Part shown: positions 48,227-57,142 of the stretch, piece after piece
Layout: every line of letters starts with the position of its first letter
How positions within the stretch are numbered: position 1 is the stretch's first letter
Translations under genes and position numbers: made by a program
Source of the DNA: Streptosporangium carneum
GTDB lineage: Bacteria > Actinomycetota > Actinomycetes > Streptosporangiales > Streptosporangiaceae
Assembly: GCF_027922005.1 (NCBI RefSeq)
Contig: NZ_BSEV01000005.1
Location: 124,001 to 188,000 of the forward strand
Direction of reading: 5' to 3'
DNA: 64,000 nucleotides
Notes under the pieces: model-generated
What the model saw: only the letters and a program-made list of their open reading frames with translations
Told to the model about the DNA's origin: nothing
The model's database searches: none

Positions 48227-48589
48227 TTGCAGGAGATCGACCGGCTCGGCGCGGTCATTCGCGACGAGCGCCCGTGGGGCGGTTTCGAGCGTTACACGCT
48301 CAACGAGACGTCCACGGTGAAGATCATTGAGGTTGCGCCGGGACAGCGGCTCAGCTTGCAGAGGCATGAGCACAGGGACGAGCTCTGGGTCGCCCTCGAC
48401 CCGGGCGCGGTGTTCGAGATCGACGGTGAGTCGATCGAGCCCGCTGTCGGTGATCGTGTGCTCATCCGGGCGGGCCAGACCCACCGTCTCAGCTCCTCGG
48501 GAAAGGCCACCCGGATTCTGGAGATAGCCTTCGGTCACTTCGACGAGGATGACATCGAGCGGCTCGAAGACTCCTACGGCCGGGCCTGA
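48227..48589 (+). CDS. Cupin protein, mannose-6-phosphate isomerase type II-like
   Basis: A 120-residue single cupin. ERPWGGFERYTLNETSTVKII, GQRLSLQRHEHRDELWVAL and VGDRVLIRAGQTHRLSS follow the C-terminal isomerase domain of bifunctional ManC/AlgA enzymes; RHEHRDE and the later His give the metal site. It may isomerise mannose-6-phosphate or be a sugar-binding relative. Translation starts at a TTG at 48227, supported by a very good GGAAGGAGG six bases upstream; no ATG or GTG alternative fits the conserved start. Confidence 0.85.
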   Translation: MQEIDRLGAVIRDERPWGGFERYTLNETSTVKIIEVAPGQRLSLQRHEHRDELWVALDPGAVFEIDGESIEPAVGDRVLIRAGQTHRLSSSGKATRILEIAFGHFDEDDIERLEDSYGRA

Positions 48590-49257
48590 GCCCCTTTCCC
48601 CCCGCCGGACCCGAAAGCCCCTGACCCCCGCAGAGCCCCTCCCCTGCGGGTCCGGGGTCCTACCCCGCCGGACGTCTGAGCTCTGGCCTGCCTGCCATGG
48701 GCAGAGCACGAGACCGACCCAGGCCCGCGACAGCCCTCGCCTGGCCCCCCACCGGGTCGGCCGTGAACCCTGCCAACCCGTTCGCCCCCTGCCGGGCCGG
48801 CCGTGAAACCCCGGTCGACTCGCCTGGCCTCTGCCGGACTGGTCGTGGAATCCCGCTGACCCGTTCGGCTTCTTGCCGGGCCGGTCGTGGAACCCCTGTC
48901 GACCCGCCTGGCCTTTGCCGGACTGGTCGTGGAACCCCTGTCGACCCGTCGGTCCCCTGTCGGGCCGCTTGGCCTCTGCCGGGCCGGTTGTGGAATCCCG
49001 CTGACCCGTTCGGCTTCTTGCCGGGCCGGTCGTGGAACCCCTGTCGACCCGCCGCCCCCTGTCGACTCGTTCGGCCCCGCCGGGCCGCCTGGCCCCCTGC
49101 CGGGCCGGCTGTGGAACCCCTGCCGAGCCGCGAGCCTGGCGCCCTCAGGGGAGCGGGTCGCGAGCGGCTGTGGCCGGCGCCGAGACCTGTCCACCACCTT
49201 CCTGGTTCACTCCGGTAACTTGCCGAATGCCCGTTTGGGGCGATGTGAGGAGGCAGG
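48590..49257. other. Gene-free stretch dominated by a minisatellite
   Basis: About 670 bp between the cupin and the hydroxyacyl-CoA dehydrogenase genes. Most of it is a 42-bp tandem array (separate entry). Because the unit is a multiple of three, several long ORFs run through it on both strands, but none has protein features. The dehydrogenase promoter should be near 49200. Confidence 0.6.
48745..49140. repeat. 42-bp tandem repeat (minisatellite)
   Basis: About nine degenerate copies of a 42-bp unit containing GCCGGGCCGGTCGTGGAACC and GTCGACCCG. Clear unit starts fall at 48791, 48833, 48875, 48917, 48959, 48978 and 49020, one of them after a shortened unit. Copies differ at up to a quarter of positions. 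Confidence 0.85.
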
Positions 49258-50079
49258 ATGAAGGTCGCGGTGATCGGTGGAGGCCGGATGGGGGCGGGAA
49301 TCGCCCAGGTGTTCCTGGCCGCGGACGCGCACGTCACGGTCAGGGAGGCGAACGAGGCCACGGCCGCCGCCGCGCGGGAGCGGATCGCGCAGGGCCTGCG
49401 GATCGCCGAGGCCAAAGGGGGCCGCGGCGCGGAGGAGGCGCTGGGACGACTGGAGATCGGATCGGTGCCGAGCGACGCCGACCTGGTCGTCGAGGCGGTG
49501 CCCGAGGACCCGGCGCTCAAGATCAGAGTTCTGGCCGAGGCCGAGGCGGCGGTCGGGGCCGGGGCGGTGCTCGCCACCAACAGCAGCTCCTTGTCCGTCG
49601 CCGAACTGGCCGCGGGGCTGGAACGGCCTGAGCGGTTCGTCGGGTTGCACTTCTTCAATCCGGTGCCGGTCCAGGAACTTGTGGAGGTCGTGGCCGGCCC
49701 CGGCACCTCACCGGAGACCCTGGATCTGATCCGCGCCTGGGTGGCCGGAATCGGCAAGACCGGTGTGGTGATCAAGGACTCGCCGGGCTTCGCCACCACC
49801 CGCCTGGGCGTTCTGGCCGGTCTTGAGGCGATCCGGATGGTTGAGGAGGGAGTCGCCTCGCCCGAGGAGATCGACCAGGCCATGGTTCTCGGCTATCGCC
49901 ACCCGATGGGCCCGCTCAGGCTGAGCGACCTGGTGGGCCTGGATGTCCGGCTGGCCATCGCCGAATACCTGTGCGAGCGGCTCGGCCCGCGCTTCGAGCC
50001 GCCGGGGCTGCTGCGCCGGAAGGTGGCCGCTGGAGAGCTCGGCCGTAAGACTGGGCGTGGCTTTTATGATTGGAACTGA
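49258..50079 (+). CDS. 3-hydroxyacyl-CoA dehydrogenase
   Basis: A 273-residue NAD-dependent enzyme of fatty-acid beta-oxidation or of butanoyl-type pathways. VAVIGGGRMGAGIAQVF is the Rossmann loop; LATNSSSLSVAELA, ERFVGLHFFNPVPVQELVEV (with the catalytic His) and VIKDSPGFATTRLGV follow the family order, as does RHPMGPLRLSDLVGLD; the end KTGRGFYDW is canonical. It is monofunctional (PaaH/FadB2 type), somewhat short at the front. Not obviously in an operon. Confidence 0.93.
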   Translation: MKVAVIGGGRMGAGIAQVFLAADAHVTVREANEATAAAARERIAQGLRIAEAKGGRGAEEALGRLEIGSVPSDADLVVEAVPEDPALKIRVLAEAEAAVGAGAVLATNSSSLSVAELAAGLERPERFVGLHFFNPVPVQELVEVVAGPGTSPETLDLIRAWVAGIGKTGVVIKDSPGFATTRLGVLAGLEAIRMVEEGVASPEEIDQAMVLGYRHPMGPLRLSDLVGLDVRLAIAEYLCERLGPRFEPPGLLRRKVAAGELGRKTGRGFYDWN

Positions 50080-50131
50080 TCTGTCGGGTAATTTGCCACT
50101 TCGTAGCTGGTGAATACGGATAAGGGGTGGC

Positions 50132-50803
50132 ATGGTGCGGTCGGCGCTGAGACGAGGTGCGATCGCCGCGACGATCGCGTTCACGTTGACCGGTTGTGGC
50201 CTCGCGGGGCAGGCGGGCAGTGACTCGTCCGCCCCCAAGGGGCAGTCCTCCGCCGAAGCACTCAAAGACCTGAACAAGCTGCAGGTCAAGGGGCGCGCCC
50301 CGATGACCGGGTTCGACCGCGATCAGTTCGGTCCCGCCTGGTCCGACGTCGACCACAACGGCTGCGACACCCGCAACGACATCCTCAAGCGCGATCTGAA
50401 GGACGAGACCTTCAAGCAGGGCACCCACGACTGCATCGTGCTCACCGGCACCCTTGACGACCCCTACAGCGGCAGGACCATCAAGTTCGAGCGCGGCCAG
50501 AAGACCAGCTCGGCGGTGCAGATCGACCACGTGGTCGCCTTGGCCGACGCCTGGCAGAAGGGGGCGCAGCAGTGGTCGGAGAGCAAGCGCAAGGAACTCG
50601 CCAACGACCCGCTGAACCTGCTGGCCGTCGACGGCCCCCTCAACAGCCAGAAGGGCGCCGGTGACGCCGCCACCTGGATGCCGCCGCGCCGCACCTACTG
50701 GTGCTCCTACGCCTCACGCCAGATCCAGGTGAAGGCCAAGTACGGCCTGTGGGTGACGGCTGCGGAGAAGGATGCGATGCAGACCGCCCTCAAGACCTGC
50801 TGA
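50132..50803 (+). CDS. Secreted HNH (DUF1524-type) nuclease lipoprotein
   Basis: A 223-residue exported protein: basic start, hydrophobic core and lipobox LTGCG. The mature part has CDTRNDIL, then VQIDHVVALADAWQKGAQQW and ANDPLNLLAVDGPLNSQKG, which is the HNH pattern of the DUF1524/GmrSD C-terminal nuclease family (DH in IDHVV, N in NDPLNL, N in NSQKG). It is probably an extracellular or surface nuclease for DNA uptake, nutrition or competition. It is 52 bp after the dehydrogenase gene but functionally unrelated. Confidence 0.9.
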   Translation: MVRSALRRGAIAATIAFTLTGCGLAGQAGSDSSAPKGQSSAEALKDLNKLQVKGRAPMTGFDRDQFGPAWSDVDHNGCDTRNDILKRDLKDETFKQGTHDCIVLTGTLDDPYSGRTIKFERGQKTSSAVQIDHVVALADAWQKGAQQWSESKRKELANDPLNLLAVDGPLNSQKGAGDAATWMPPRRTYWCSYASRQIQVKAKYGLWVTAAEKDAMQTALKTC

Positions 50804-51436
50804 CGACCCCCTCCCGTCCCGCCAGACCGACCTCCGTCCGGTCCCGGCCCGGGTTTCGTGCCGAGTGGTTGGGGCGGTCGCCGACGGGCCGGTGTCGTGT
50901 CTGCGGAGTGTTCCCGTTCCTGGTGTTCGCCGGGTGGCTTACCGGGGTTCGCCAGGTCGGCGTCGCCATGAACAGCGACGCCGACCTGGGATGACGACCT
51001 GTTGTCGTGCGACACCGCGCGGCGAGGGGGTAGCGGCCGGCGGGGTCTCGCGCCGCGTGGGTGACGAACCGCTGTCCGTGCCGGGGCAGGGCAGTCTTCC
51101 CGCTGGCCGGTCCGGCCGCGCGTTGGCGAGGTGTCCCCATCGCTCAGCCGGCCCTTCTGGCCGGGCGACCGGGACAGGCGTCGGTGAGGAACGGTCAAGA
51201 CCCGTGGGGCGGCGCGTCTGTCGCGAATGCTGCGGTCCCCGAGATCCGATCGGCTTCGTTGAGAAGTTCTGAATCTCGACGACCTGCCACGGTGTCCGCG
51301 TACATCGCCGGCGCCAACTCGCGATCCCCCTTCAGGATCGTGCAGATCGGGAGCTCGGCGCCTCGGTCTGCAGGGGCGTCATCCGTTGATTGCGGGGAGG
51401 CGGCCCGGCCTCCGGGCGGATGACACCCCGCCCGGC
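50804..51436. other. Intergenic region with a possible gene fragment
   Basis: About 630 bp. On the minus strand (51195-51350) one frame reads ELPICTILKGDRELAPAMY followed by further plausible helical sequence, which looks more protein-like than chance; it might be the tail of a lost gene, but I cannot name it. Nothing else supported. Confidence 0.4.
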
Positions 51437-51886
51437 TCACCAGGTCTTGCCGGCCTGCTCCCGGTTCGTGCGGTTGATCCGATTGAAGAAGTTGGTCATC
51501 GCGATCTCCAGGTTGATCGCGGCCAGCTGCTTCTCGTCGAAGTGGGCGGCGGCGGCGTCCCAGATCTCGTCGGTCACTCCTGGCGCGCCGTCCTGGATCC
51601 GGGTGGCGGCCTCGGTCAGCGCGAGCGCTGCCCGCTCCGCCTCGGTGAAGAAGGGCGTCTCGCGCCAGGTGACCACGTTGTGCAGCCGCTCATCGGTCTC
51701 TCCGTGCTTCTTGGCCGCCGCGACTCCGGCGAAGACGCACGGGCTGCAGCCGTTGATCTGGCTGGCTCGCAGGTGGACCAGTCCGAGTACGCGCGGGTCG
51801 ACGCCACCGGCGTGAATCGCCTTGTAGAGGTGCTGGATCGCCGTCATCACGTCGGCGTTCGCCGGGCTCTTCATGCGTGCTTCCAT
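51437..51886 (-). CDS. Carboxymuconolactone decarboxylase/AhpD-like protein
   Basis: A 149-residue helical protein of the CMD family with the redox pair in NGCSPCVFAGVAAAKKHGE and the proton-relay His further on. Such proteins act as alkylhydroperoxidase-like reductases. Start ATG 51886 follows AAGGAG at a normal distance. It is divergent from an ECF41-type sigma factor gene (82 bp between starts), and this pairing of ECF41 with a CMD, oxidoreductase or epimerase gene is the hallmark of that sigma group, so it is the probable target gene. Confidence 0.92.
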   Translation of the reverse strand: MEARMKSPANADVMTAIQHLYKAIHAGGVDPRVLGLVHLRASQINGCSPCVFAGVAAAKKHGETDERLHNVVTWRETPFFTEAERAALALTEAATRIQDGAPGVTDEIWDAAAAHFDEKQLAAINLEIAMTNFFNRINRTNREQAGKTW

Positions 51887-51968
51887 CAGTCTTGCTCCTT
51901 CATCGGTTACCTGTGCCCTTCCGGGCTCGTCATCTCCATGACGGAGCAGATCCGAGAAAGGTAACAAC

Positions 51969-52847
51969 ATGCCCGACACCAGCCCGGCGGACCTCGTGGC
52001 CGAGACGTTCGAGGCCCAGCGCGACCGTCTGCGCGCGGTCGCCCACCGCATGCTCGGATCGCACGCCGACGCCGAGGACGTGGTCCAGGAGGCCTGGCTG
52101 CGGCTCTCCCGCCAGGACACGGCGACCATCCACAACCTCGCCGGCTGGCTGACCACGGTGGTCGGCCGGATCAGCCTGGACGTCCTGCGATCGCGCCAGA
52201 CCCACCCGGAGGCGTCCTACGACGACCGGTTGCCCGACCTCGTGGTGACGCTCGACGACGGCCTCGCGCCAGAAGACGACATGGCGCTCGCCGACTCGGT
52301 CGGACTCGCGCTCCTGGTCGTCCTGGAGTCGCTGCGGCCGAACGAGCGGCTGGCGTTCGTGCTGCACGACCTGTTCGCGGTGCCGTTCGACGAGATCGGT
52401 CAGATCCTCGGCAAGTCCACCAACGCCACCAAGATGCTCGCCAGCCGCGCCCGCAGGAAGGTGCAGGCGACCGGTCAGCCGACGCCCGCCGGACGGGAGC
52501 AGCGCGAGGTCGTCCAGGCGTTCCTGGCAGCGGCTCGCCGCGGCGACTTCGAGGGATTGCTGCGCGTGCTCGACCCCGAGGTGAGGCTGACCACCGACAC
52601 CCCTGACGGTGTGGTCGTCACCCTCGGCGCCACCCGGGTCGCCGCCGGCGCGCAGCTGGCCGCCGACGCAGCCGGATGGGGGCGAGGGGTGCTCGTCAAC
52701 GGCCTCCCCGGGTTCGCGTCGTGGCGTGAGGACGGCACTCCGCTCTCGGTCATCGCGTTCACCGTCGCCGACAGCCGGATCACCGACATTACGGTCGTGG
52801 CCGATCCGGCCAAGCTCGCGTCGATGAACCTGCCGGATCCGTGGTGA
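51969..52847 (+). CDS. ECF41/SigJ-type RNA polymerase sigma factor
   Basis: A 292-residue ECF sigma factor. Region 2 is AQRDRLRAVAHRMLGSHADAEDVVQEAWLRL, region 4 LRPNERLAFVLHDLFAVPFDEIGQILGKS. A SnoaL-like C-terminal domain of about 110 residues follows and ends DPAKLASMN, comparable to the NPDKL motif of ECF41. These sigma factors have no separate anti-sigma; the SnoaL domain controls activity, presumably by sensing a ligand. The divergent CMD gene is the expected regulon member. Confidence 0.93.
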   Translation: MPDTSPADLVAETFEAQRDRLRAVAHRMLGSHADAEDVVQEAWLRLSRQDTATIHNLAGWLTTVVGRISLDVLRSRQTHPEASYDDRLPDLVVTLDDGLAPEDDMALADSVGLALLVVLESLRPNERLAFVLHDLFAVPFDEIGQILGKSTNATKMLASRARRKVQATGQPTPAGREQREVVQAFLAAARRGDFEGLLRVLDPEVRLTTDTPDGVVVTLGATRVAAGAQLAADAAGWGRGVLVNGLPGFASWREDGTPLSVIAFTVADSRITDITVVADPAKLASMNLPDPW

Positions 52848-52910
52848 GTCACTGCCAAGGCGGGTCGCCGCCGGCGCGGGCGGCCAAGATCTGTGGATCG
52901 TTACCTGTAT

Positions 52911-53004
52911 CAGGCTGCGTGGGCTGCGGGGCGTTCGACAAGGTGGCCGCGTTCGAACAGGCTGCGTGGGCTGCGGGGCGTTCGACGAGGTGGCCGCGTT
53001 CGAA
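52911..53004. repeat. 47-bp direct duplication
   Basis: Two adjacent copies beginning CAGGCTGCGTGGGCTGCGGG at 52911 and 52958, differing at only a few positions (AAGG versus GAGG). Confidence 0.85.
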
Positions 53005-53374
53005 GCGGGCTCCGGCCGGACGATCTCGTCGAGTAAGGAAGAGCTGTTGGCGGTGCTGTCGCCGTCGTTCACTGCGCTGAGCACGGACACGCCTTCCCGG
53101 CCAGTGCTGCGAGCACCGGCCTTTTCGGCGACCTGTCGATCAATCACTCCGGAAGGCGCGTCCTCCCGAGCTGATCCACAGGTTCTGCGCATTGCTCGGT
53201 GTCGCTAGACGGGCGTCATACGCCGGGTGAGGTGGTTGTCGGCAGGTGAGCGTCATGCGTCGAGGTTTTCCACTGCCCGGCTCGGTTTTCGTGCCGAACC
53301 GTCGAGGCTCCCGCTGAATGGCCGGTCGGAACATGCCGACCGGCCAGGACCTTCGCGGGAACGGAAACCGTCAG

Positions 53375-53735
53375 ACCTCCATCGGAGGGTGGGAGCCTCC
53401 CCAGCGAGGTAGCCGGGCCTCTCCTGGAAGGTGGAGCCTCCCCGACGGGCAGCCGAGTCTCCACCGGAGGGTGGAGCCTCCCTGACAGGCAGCCGGGCCT
53501 CTCCCGGTGGAGCCTCCCTGATGGGGCAGCCGAGTCTCTCCTGGAAGATGGGAGCCTCCCCGACGGGCAGCTGGGCCTCTATTGGAGGGTGAGAGTCTCC
53601 CGGTGGGGCAGCCGAGTCTCCACCGGAGGGTGGGAGCCTCCCTGGCGGGGTAGCCGAGTCCCTTCCCGAGAGGGGAGCCTCCCTTGACAGGGCAGCCAAC
53701 CCTCCGTCGGAGGGCAGGAGCCTCTCCTGCCGGGG
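53375..53735. repeat. Approximately 43-bp minisatellite
   Basis: About eight copies of a degenerate unit built from GGAGGGTGGGAGCCTCCC and GGGCAGCCGAGTCTC. GGGAGCCTCCC is itself palindromic, so the array can fold into repeated hairpins just beyond the stop of the leftward CU044_5270-like gene. Confidence 0.8.
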
Positions 53736-54836
53736 TCAGTTGCAGCTGACCTCCTTGCCGTCCAGCACGACGGACACGCCGTCGGATGCCTCAGGGGTCT
53801 CCTCGGGGAGGGAGTCGGCCACGCTGACGGAGAGCTGCGCGGTCGAGGCGACCAGGCTGCCCGCCGGGGACTTGGCCTCCTTCTCGTCCACGACGACGCC
53901 CCGCTCGCCCAGGAGCTCGTAGGTGGTCGGATCGAAGATCAGGTCCTCTCTGACGCCCGCGGAGACCCGGCCGACGCCGATGCCCTTACGACCCGCCGCG
54001 TCCTCGGCGTTCTCCATGACGTCGACGCCGGGAATCGTCCCGATGGCCTTGAACAGCGCCGCGCGCTGGGCGGCGGGCACGTAGTTCTCCCGCAGCATGT
54101 CACCTGCCGCGGCCCATGCGGCCTCGTCCTTGGAGTCGCCGCCGCGGTCTCCCGTGTAGAGGTGGGCGCGCATCCCGTCGGCGTCGGTGGGCAGCTTCTT
54201 CAAGCTCGCGTAGTCGTTGCGCAGGTAGGCGGGCGGCTTCTCGCAGATCGGCAACCTGGTCCATCCGTCGTCGCGCCGTTTGTACGCGCTTTGCGGGATG
54301 GGCCAGCCGGGATAGACGCGCGGCTCGAGGTTCTCGACTTTCAGCACACCGGCCTTCTCCCCGTTGGCGGACTGCCAGATCGCCCGCTTGGTCCGGTAGA
54401 GATACCGCGTCTCCGGGGACGTTTCCCCCTTGTCGTTGGTGACCAGTTCCCCGAACGCGCCGTACATCGTCTGCGACTCCACCTTGACGAACTGGTCGTC
54501 ACGCGGATCGAGCTCGTCACGCGCGGCGTGCGCGGCCCGGCCGAGCACCTCGTGCGCGGACATGTGAGAGATCTCGGGCAGCGCGACGACCGCCTGGGTG
54601 CCGCCGTCCTGCCTGTTCGTCTCCCCGCCCGGCGCCTGCGCCGTCACCACTGCCGTCGTGCCGACCGCCACAGCGAGCGCTCCGGCCAGCGCCAGCGTGT
54701 ACGACCTGCGCCACCGCGGCTCGCGTGTCCCGGCGGCCGCGACCAGCCTCCGCTTGGCCGCGTTCCTCGCCTCACGGTCGTACGGCGGCGCGTCCGGGCG
54801 GATGTCGGCCACCAGTTGGATCTCGTCGTTGTTCAT
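53736..54836 (-). CDS. Membrane-anchored protein coupled to an ECF sigma factor (CU044_5270-like)
   Basis: A 366-residue protein: about 45 cytosolic residues, one TM segment (SYTLALAGALAVAVGTTAVVTA) and a large external domain with YGAFGELVTNDKGETSPETRYLYRTK, GTIPGVDVMENAEDAAGRKGIGVGRV and FDPTTYELLGER. Proteins of this layout are regularly encoded after SigE/SigM-like ECF sigma genes in Streptosporangiales. It may be an anti-sigma or a surface sensor, but no zinc-binding anti-sigma motif is seen. Its ATG overlaps the sigma stop by 4 nt. Confidence 0.85.
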   Translation of the reverse strand: MNNDEIQLVADIRPDAPPYDREARNAAKRRLVAAAGTREPRWRRSYTLALAGALAVAVGTTAVVTAQAPGGETNRQDGGTQAVVALPEISHMSAHEVLGRAAHAARDELDPRDDQFVKVESQTMYGAFGELVTNDKGETSPETRYLYRTKRAIWQSANGEKAGVLKVENLEPRVYPGWPIPQSAYKRRDDGWTRLPICEKPPAYLRNDYASLKKLPTDADGMRAHLYTGDRGGDSKDEAAWAAAGDMLRENYVPAAQRAALFKAIGTIPGVDVMENAEDAAGRKGIGVGRVSAGVREDLIFDPTTYELLGERGVVVDEKEAKSPAGSLVASTAQLSVSVADSLPEETPEASDGVSVVLDGKEVSCN

Positions 54837-55402
54837 ACGTGTGACTCCAGGAAGCGGCGGATCTTGGTGCGGGTGCGGGAGAGCCTGGACCGTACGGTCC
54901 CGACCGGGACGCCAAGTGCCTGCGCTGCCTTCTCATAGGTCAGGTCGGTCCAGGCGACCAGCAGGAGTAGGTCCCGTTCGGCGGATCGGAGACCGGTGAG
55001 GGCGGCGGCGAGCGCGGGTCGGAGGCGGTCGGCGGTGACCCGCTCCGCACTGCGCTCCTCGAACCCAGCAGGCGGTTCCGGGGCCTGCCGGGCCAATGCC
55101 TTGAGCCTGCGGACCTCGGACCTGCGGTGTCCAGAGATCAGGTTCGAGGCGATGCCGTACAGCCAGGGTCTGGCGTCGGCCTTGCTCAGGTCGTAGCGCT
55201 TTCGCTTGCGGAAGGCGACGAGAAACGTCTCGGCCGTCACATCCTCGGCCGTGGTGACGTCGTCCAGCCGCCGAGCGGCATATCGGTAGATCTCATCGGC
55301 GTGCCGGTCGAAGAGTCCGGCGAATCTGTCGGGATCCGCCAGCGACTCCTCGATCAGCGCCGCGTCATCGGAGGGCGAGGGGGGCGTGTGCGTTCCTGCC
55401 AT
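54833..55402 (-). CDS. ECF RNA polymerase sigma factor
   Basis: A 189-residue ECF sigma: region 2 in FAGLFDRHADEIYRYAARRL and TAEDVTAETFLVAF plus PWLYGIASNLISGHRR; region 4 in RDLLLLVAWTDLTYEKAAQALGVPVGTVRSRLSR. The next gene, overlapping by 4 nt, codes for a membrane protein that probably modulates it. ATG 55402 is used; a GTG at 55426 would add eight residues. No ribosome site decides between them. Confidence 0.92.
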   Translation of the reverse strand: MAGTHTPPSPSDDAALIEESLADPDRFAGLFDRHADEIYRYAARRLDDVTTAEDVTAETFLVAFRKRKRYDLSKADARPWLYGIASNLISGHRRSEVRRLKALARQAPEPPAGFEERSAERVTADRLRPALAAALTGLRSAERDLLLLVAWTDLTYEKAAQALGVPVGTVRSRLSRTRTKIRRFLESHV

Positions 55403-55426
55403 ATGGGTGAGGGGCAGTGTCACCAC

Positions 55427-56249
55427 CCGTTTCGTCCAGTCATCTCAGGGAGTCCCTTCCGGGGCGCGCTCGCGCCCACACCCCCTACTCCGCCGCTCGC
55501 CACCATCCGGTTCCAGGTGATCTTTCCCTTTCGCACCCCTTCTCCTTTCGCCGTGGCCTGCCAGAAGACGGCCTCTCCGCTCTGCGCTCTCCGCCTTGGT
55601 CTGGACGAGGAGAATTCCGACCTCCGGCCACCTGCCATGTCAGGCCGCACTCGCCTGGCGTGGGTCGCACCTGTCGGTTCAGGCGGCACTTGCCTGGTCA
55701 GGCTGCACCTGCCTGGCGCGGGTCGCACCTGTCAGTCCAGGCCGTACCTGCCTGGTTCGGGCCGTACCTGCCCGGTTCGGGCCGTACCTGCCCGGTTCGG
55801 GCCGCACTCGCCCGGTTCAGGCCGCACCTGCCTGGCGCGGGTCGCACTTGCCGGTCCAGGGCGTATCTGCCCGGTCCAGGCGGCACTTGCCTGGTCCAGG
55901 CCGCACGCCCAGCTCAGGCCGCATCTGCCTGGCATGGGCGTGCGGCCTGGCGTGGGTCACACCTGCCTGGCGTGGGTCACACCTGCCTGGCGTGGGCACG
56001 CCCGGTAGAGGATCGGGGTACCGGGCACTGCCGCGGCGACCCTACCCCTTCACCGGGTTGTCGCCGCTCAGAGCGTCGGTACGGCGAGCGGTGACGCCGC
56101 ACGGATCGACGTCGCACCCAGTGCGCGACCCGGTGAGCGTTCCCGGTCACATCAGCACGCTCAGCTCTCGGGGCACATCACCACGCCCAAAGGAATCTGG
56201 CACGTCTGGCCGGGCTCCGGAGTGGTCGTGTTCTGGGGAACCCGGGTTG
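55427..56249. other. Gene-free stretch with a 20-bp minisatellite
   Basis: About 820 bp. The middle is a 20-bp repeat array (separate entry). The part next to the sigma gene should hold its promoter. No protein-like frame is convincing. Confidence 0.55.
55640..56008. repeat. 20-bp minisatellite
   Basis: Roughly 17 copies of a 20-bp unit such as GGTTCGGGCCGTACCTGCCC and GGCGTGGGTCACACCTGCCT. The unit is not a multiple of three, so it is not selected for coding. Adjacent copies are more alike than distant ones, as expected from slippage. Confidence 0.88.
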
Positions 56250-57080
56250 TCAGGCAGGAGTCCGGGTGACCATGTCCTGGGGAGTCCGCGGCGGGTAGGT
56301 CAGGCCGGAATCTGGGATGACTGTGTTCTGAGTCAGGGGCAGGGGAGCCAGGGGCAGGGGGGTCTGGGGAGTCAGGGGCGGGGGCGTCTGGCGGGAGTCC
56401 GGGGTGGCTGTGCCGTGTGGGAGACGGCCGGTCGCGGAAGGACGGAGCAGGAAACCGTTGTGGTCGCGGACCACGCCATGGGACGCCTCGCCGATCGACA
56501 TGGCCAGGCGCTCGGCTGCCTCGACGAGGGCAGGGGTTACCGGCCCGCGTCCCACTGACACCTCGTAGTCCATCTCCCCGTCCTCTCCGCCGCAGAAAGT
56601 GATCTCCAGTGGGCTCCAGCCGTTGGCCAGCAGGGTGATGTCCACCCCGGCGATCGCCCTCGGTCGTGAGCCGGGAAGGAGCTCTGACAGGCGCCCGACG
56701 GGCAACGCCCGCCCGGTGATGGCGAACAGGTCGGGCGAGCGGTCCTGCGTGTGGGGGCAACAGAGGCCACCGAGACGCTGGGCCAGCCCGGCTGTGATCG
56801 CGGCCGGGTTGATATCGCTGTCCGGGGTCAGGAGCTCCACCACGTAGGCCACCGGCCAGCCGACGGGAATGCCGGCGAGTAACGCCGACTTCCTGGTCAC
56901 CGTGAAGGGGCCGCTGAGCCGTAGCTGCTTGCCGATCATGATCCTTCGGTCCTGCGCTGTCGCCTCCGGACTGTGCTGCCGGACCGTTTCCAGCACCTTC
57001 CAAGGAGTGGCAGAGGACGGCAGCAGCAGCGTGGGGCCGCGCCGGAGCCGTCTGGCCCGCAGAAAATCGAAGACTCCCAT
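56250..57080 (-). CDS. Hypothetical protein, 276 residues
   Basis: A soluble alpha/beta protein of unknown family. The first 200 residues look folded (MGVFDFLRARRLRRGPTLLL, GWPVAYVVELLTPDSD, LCCPHTQDRSPDLFAITG, GWSPLEITFCGGEDGEMDYE). The last 60 are a Pro/Thr-rich tail with internal repeats (TPQTPLPLAPLPLT). No catalytic motif recognised. It follows the MMPL gene on the same strand, 62 bp away, and could be cotranscribed. Confidence 0.72.
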   Translation of the reverse strand: MGVFDFLRARRLRRGPTLLLPSSATPWKVLETVRQHSPEATAQDRRIMIGKQLRLSGPFTVTRKSALLAGIPVGWPVAYVVELLTPDSDINPAAITAGLAQRLGGLCCPHTQDRSPDLFAITGRALPVGRLSELLPGSRPRAIAGVDITLLANGWSPLEITFCGGEDGEMDYEVSVGRGPVTPALVEAAERLAMSIGEASHGVVRDHNGFLLRPSATGRLPHGTATPDSRQTPPPLTPQTPLPLAPLPLTQNTVIPDSGLTYPPRTPQDMVTRTPA

Positions 57081-57142
57081 GGCGCCGGAGTCTTCCAGCG
57101 TTCACTTGCGAAACACTGGTATCCCGCATGGTGCCGCCAGGG

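Larger units (their letters stand above)
52848..53735. other. Gene-free stretch with two repeat families
   Basis: About 890 bp between the sigma factor and the next membrane protein. It has a perfect-looking 47-bp duplication near 52911 and a long approximately 43-bp minisatellite from 53375. No credible gene in any frame. Confidence 0.6.

Noticed and set aside
48745..49140. Repeat-containing structural protein on either strand
   Set aside because: Frames are open only because the 42-bp unit is a multiple of three; there is no start with a ribosome site and no folded part.
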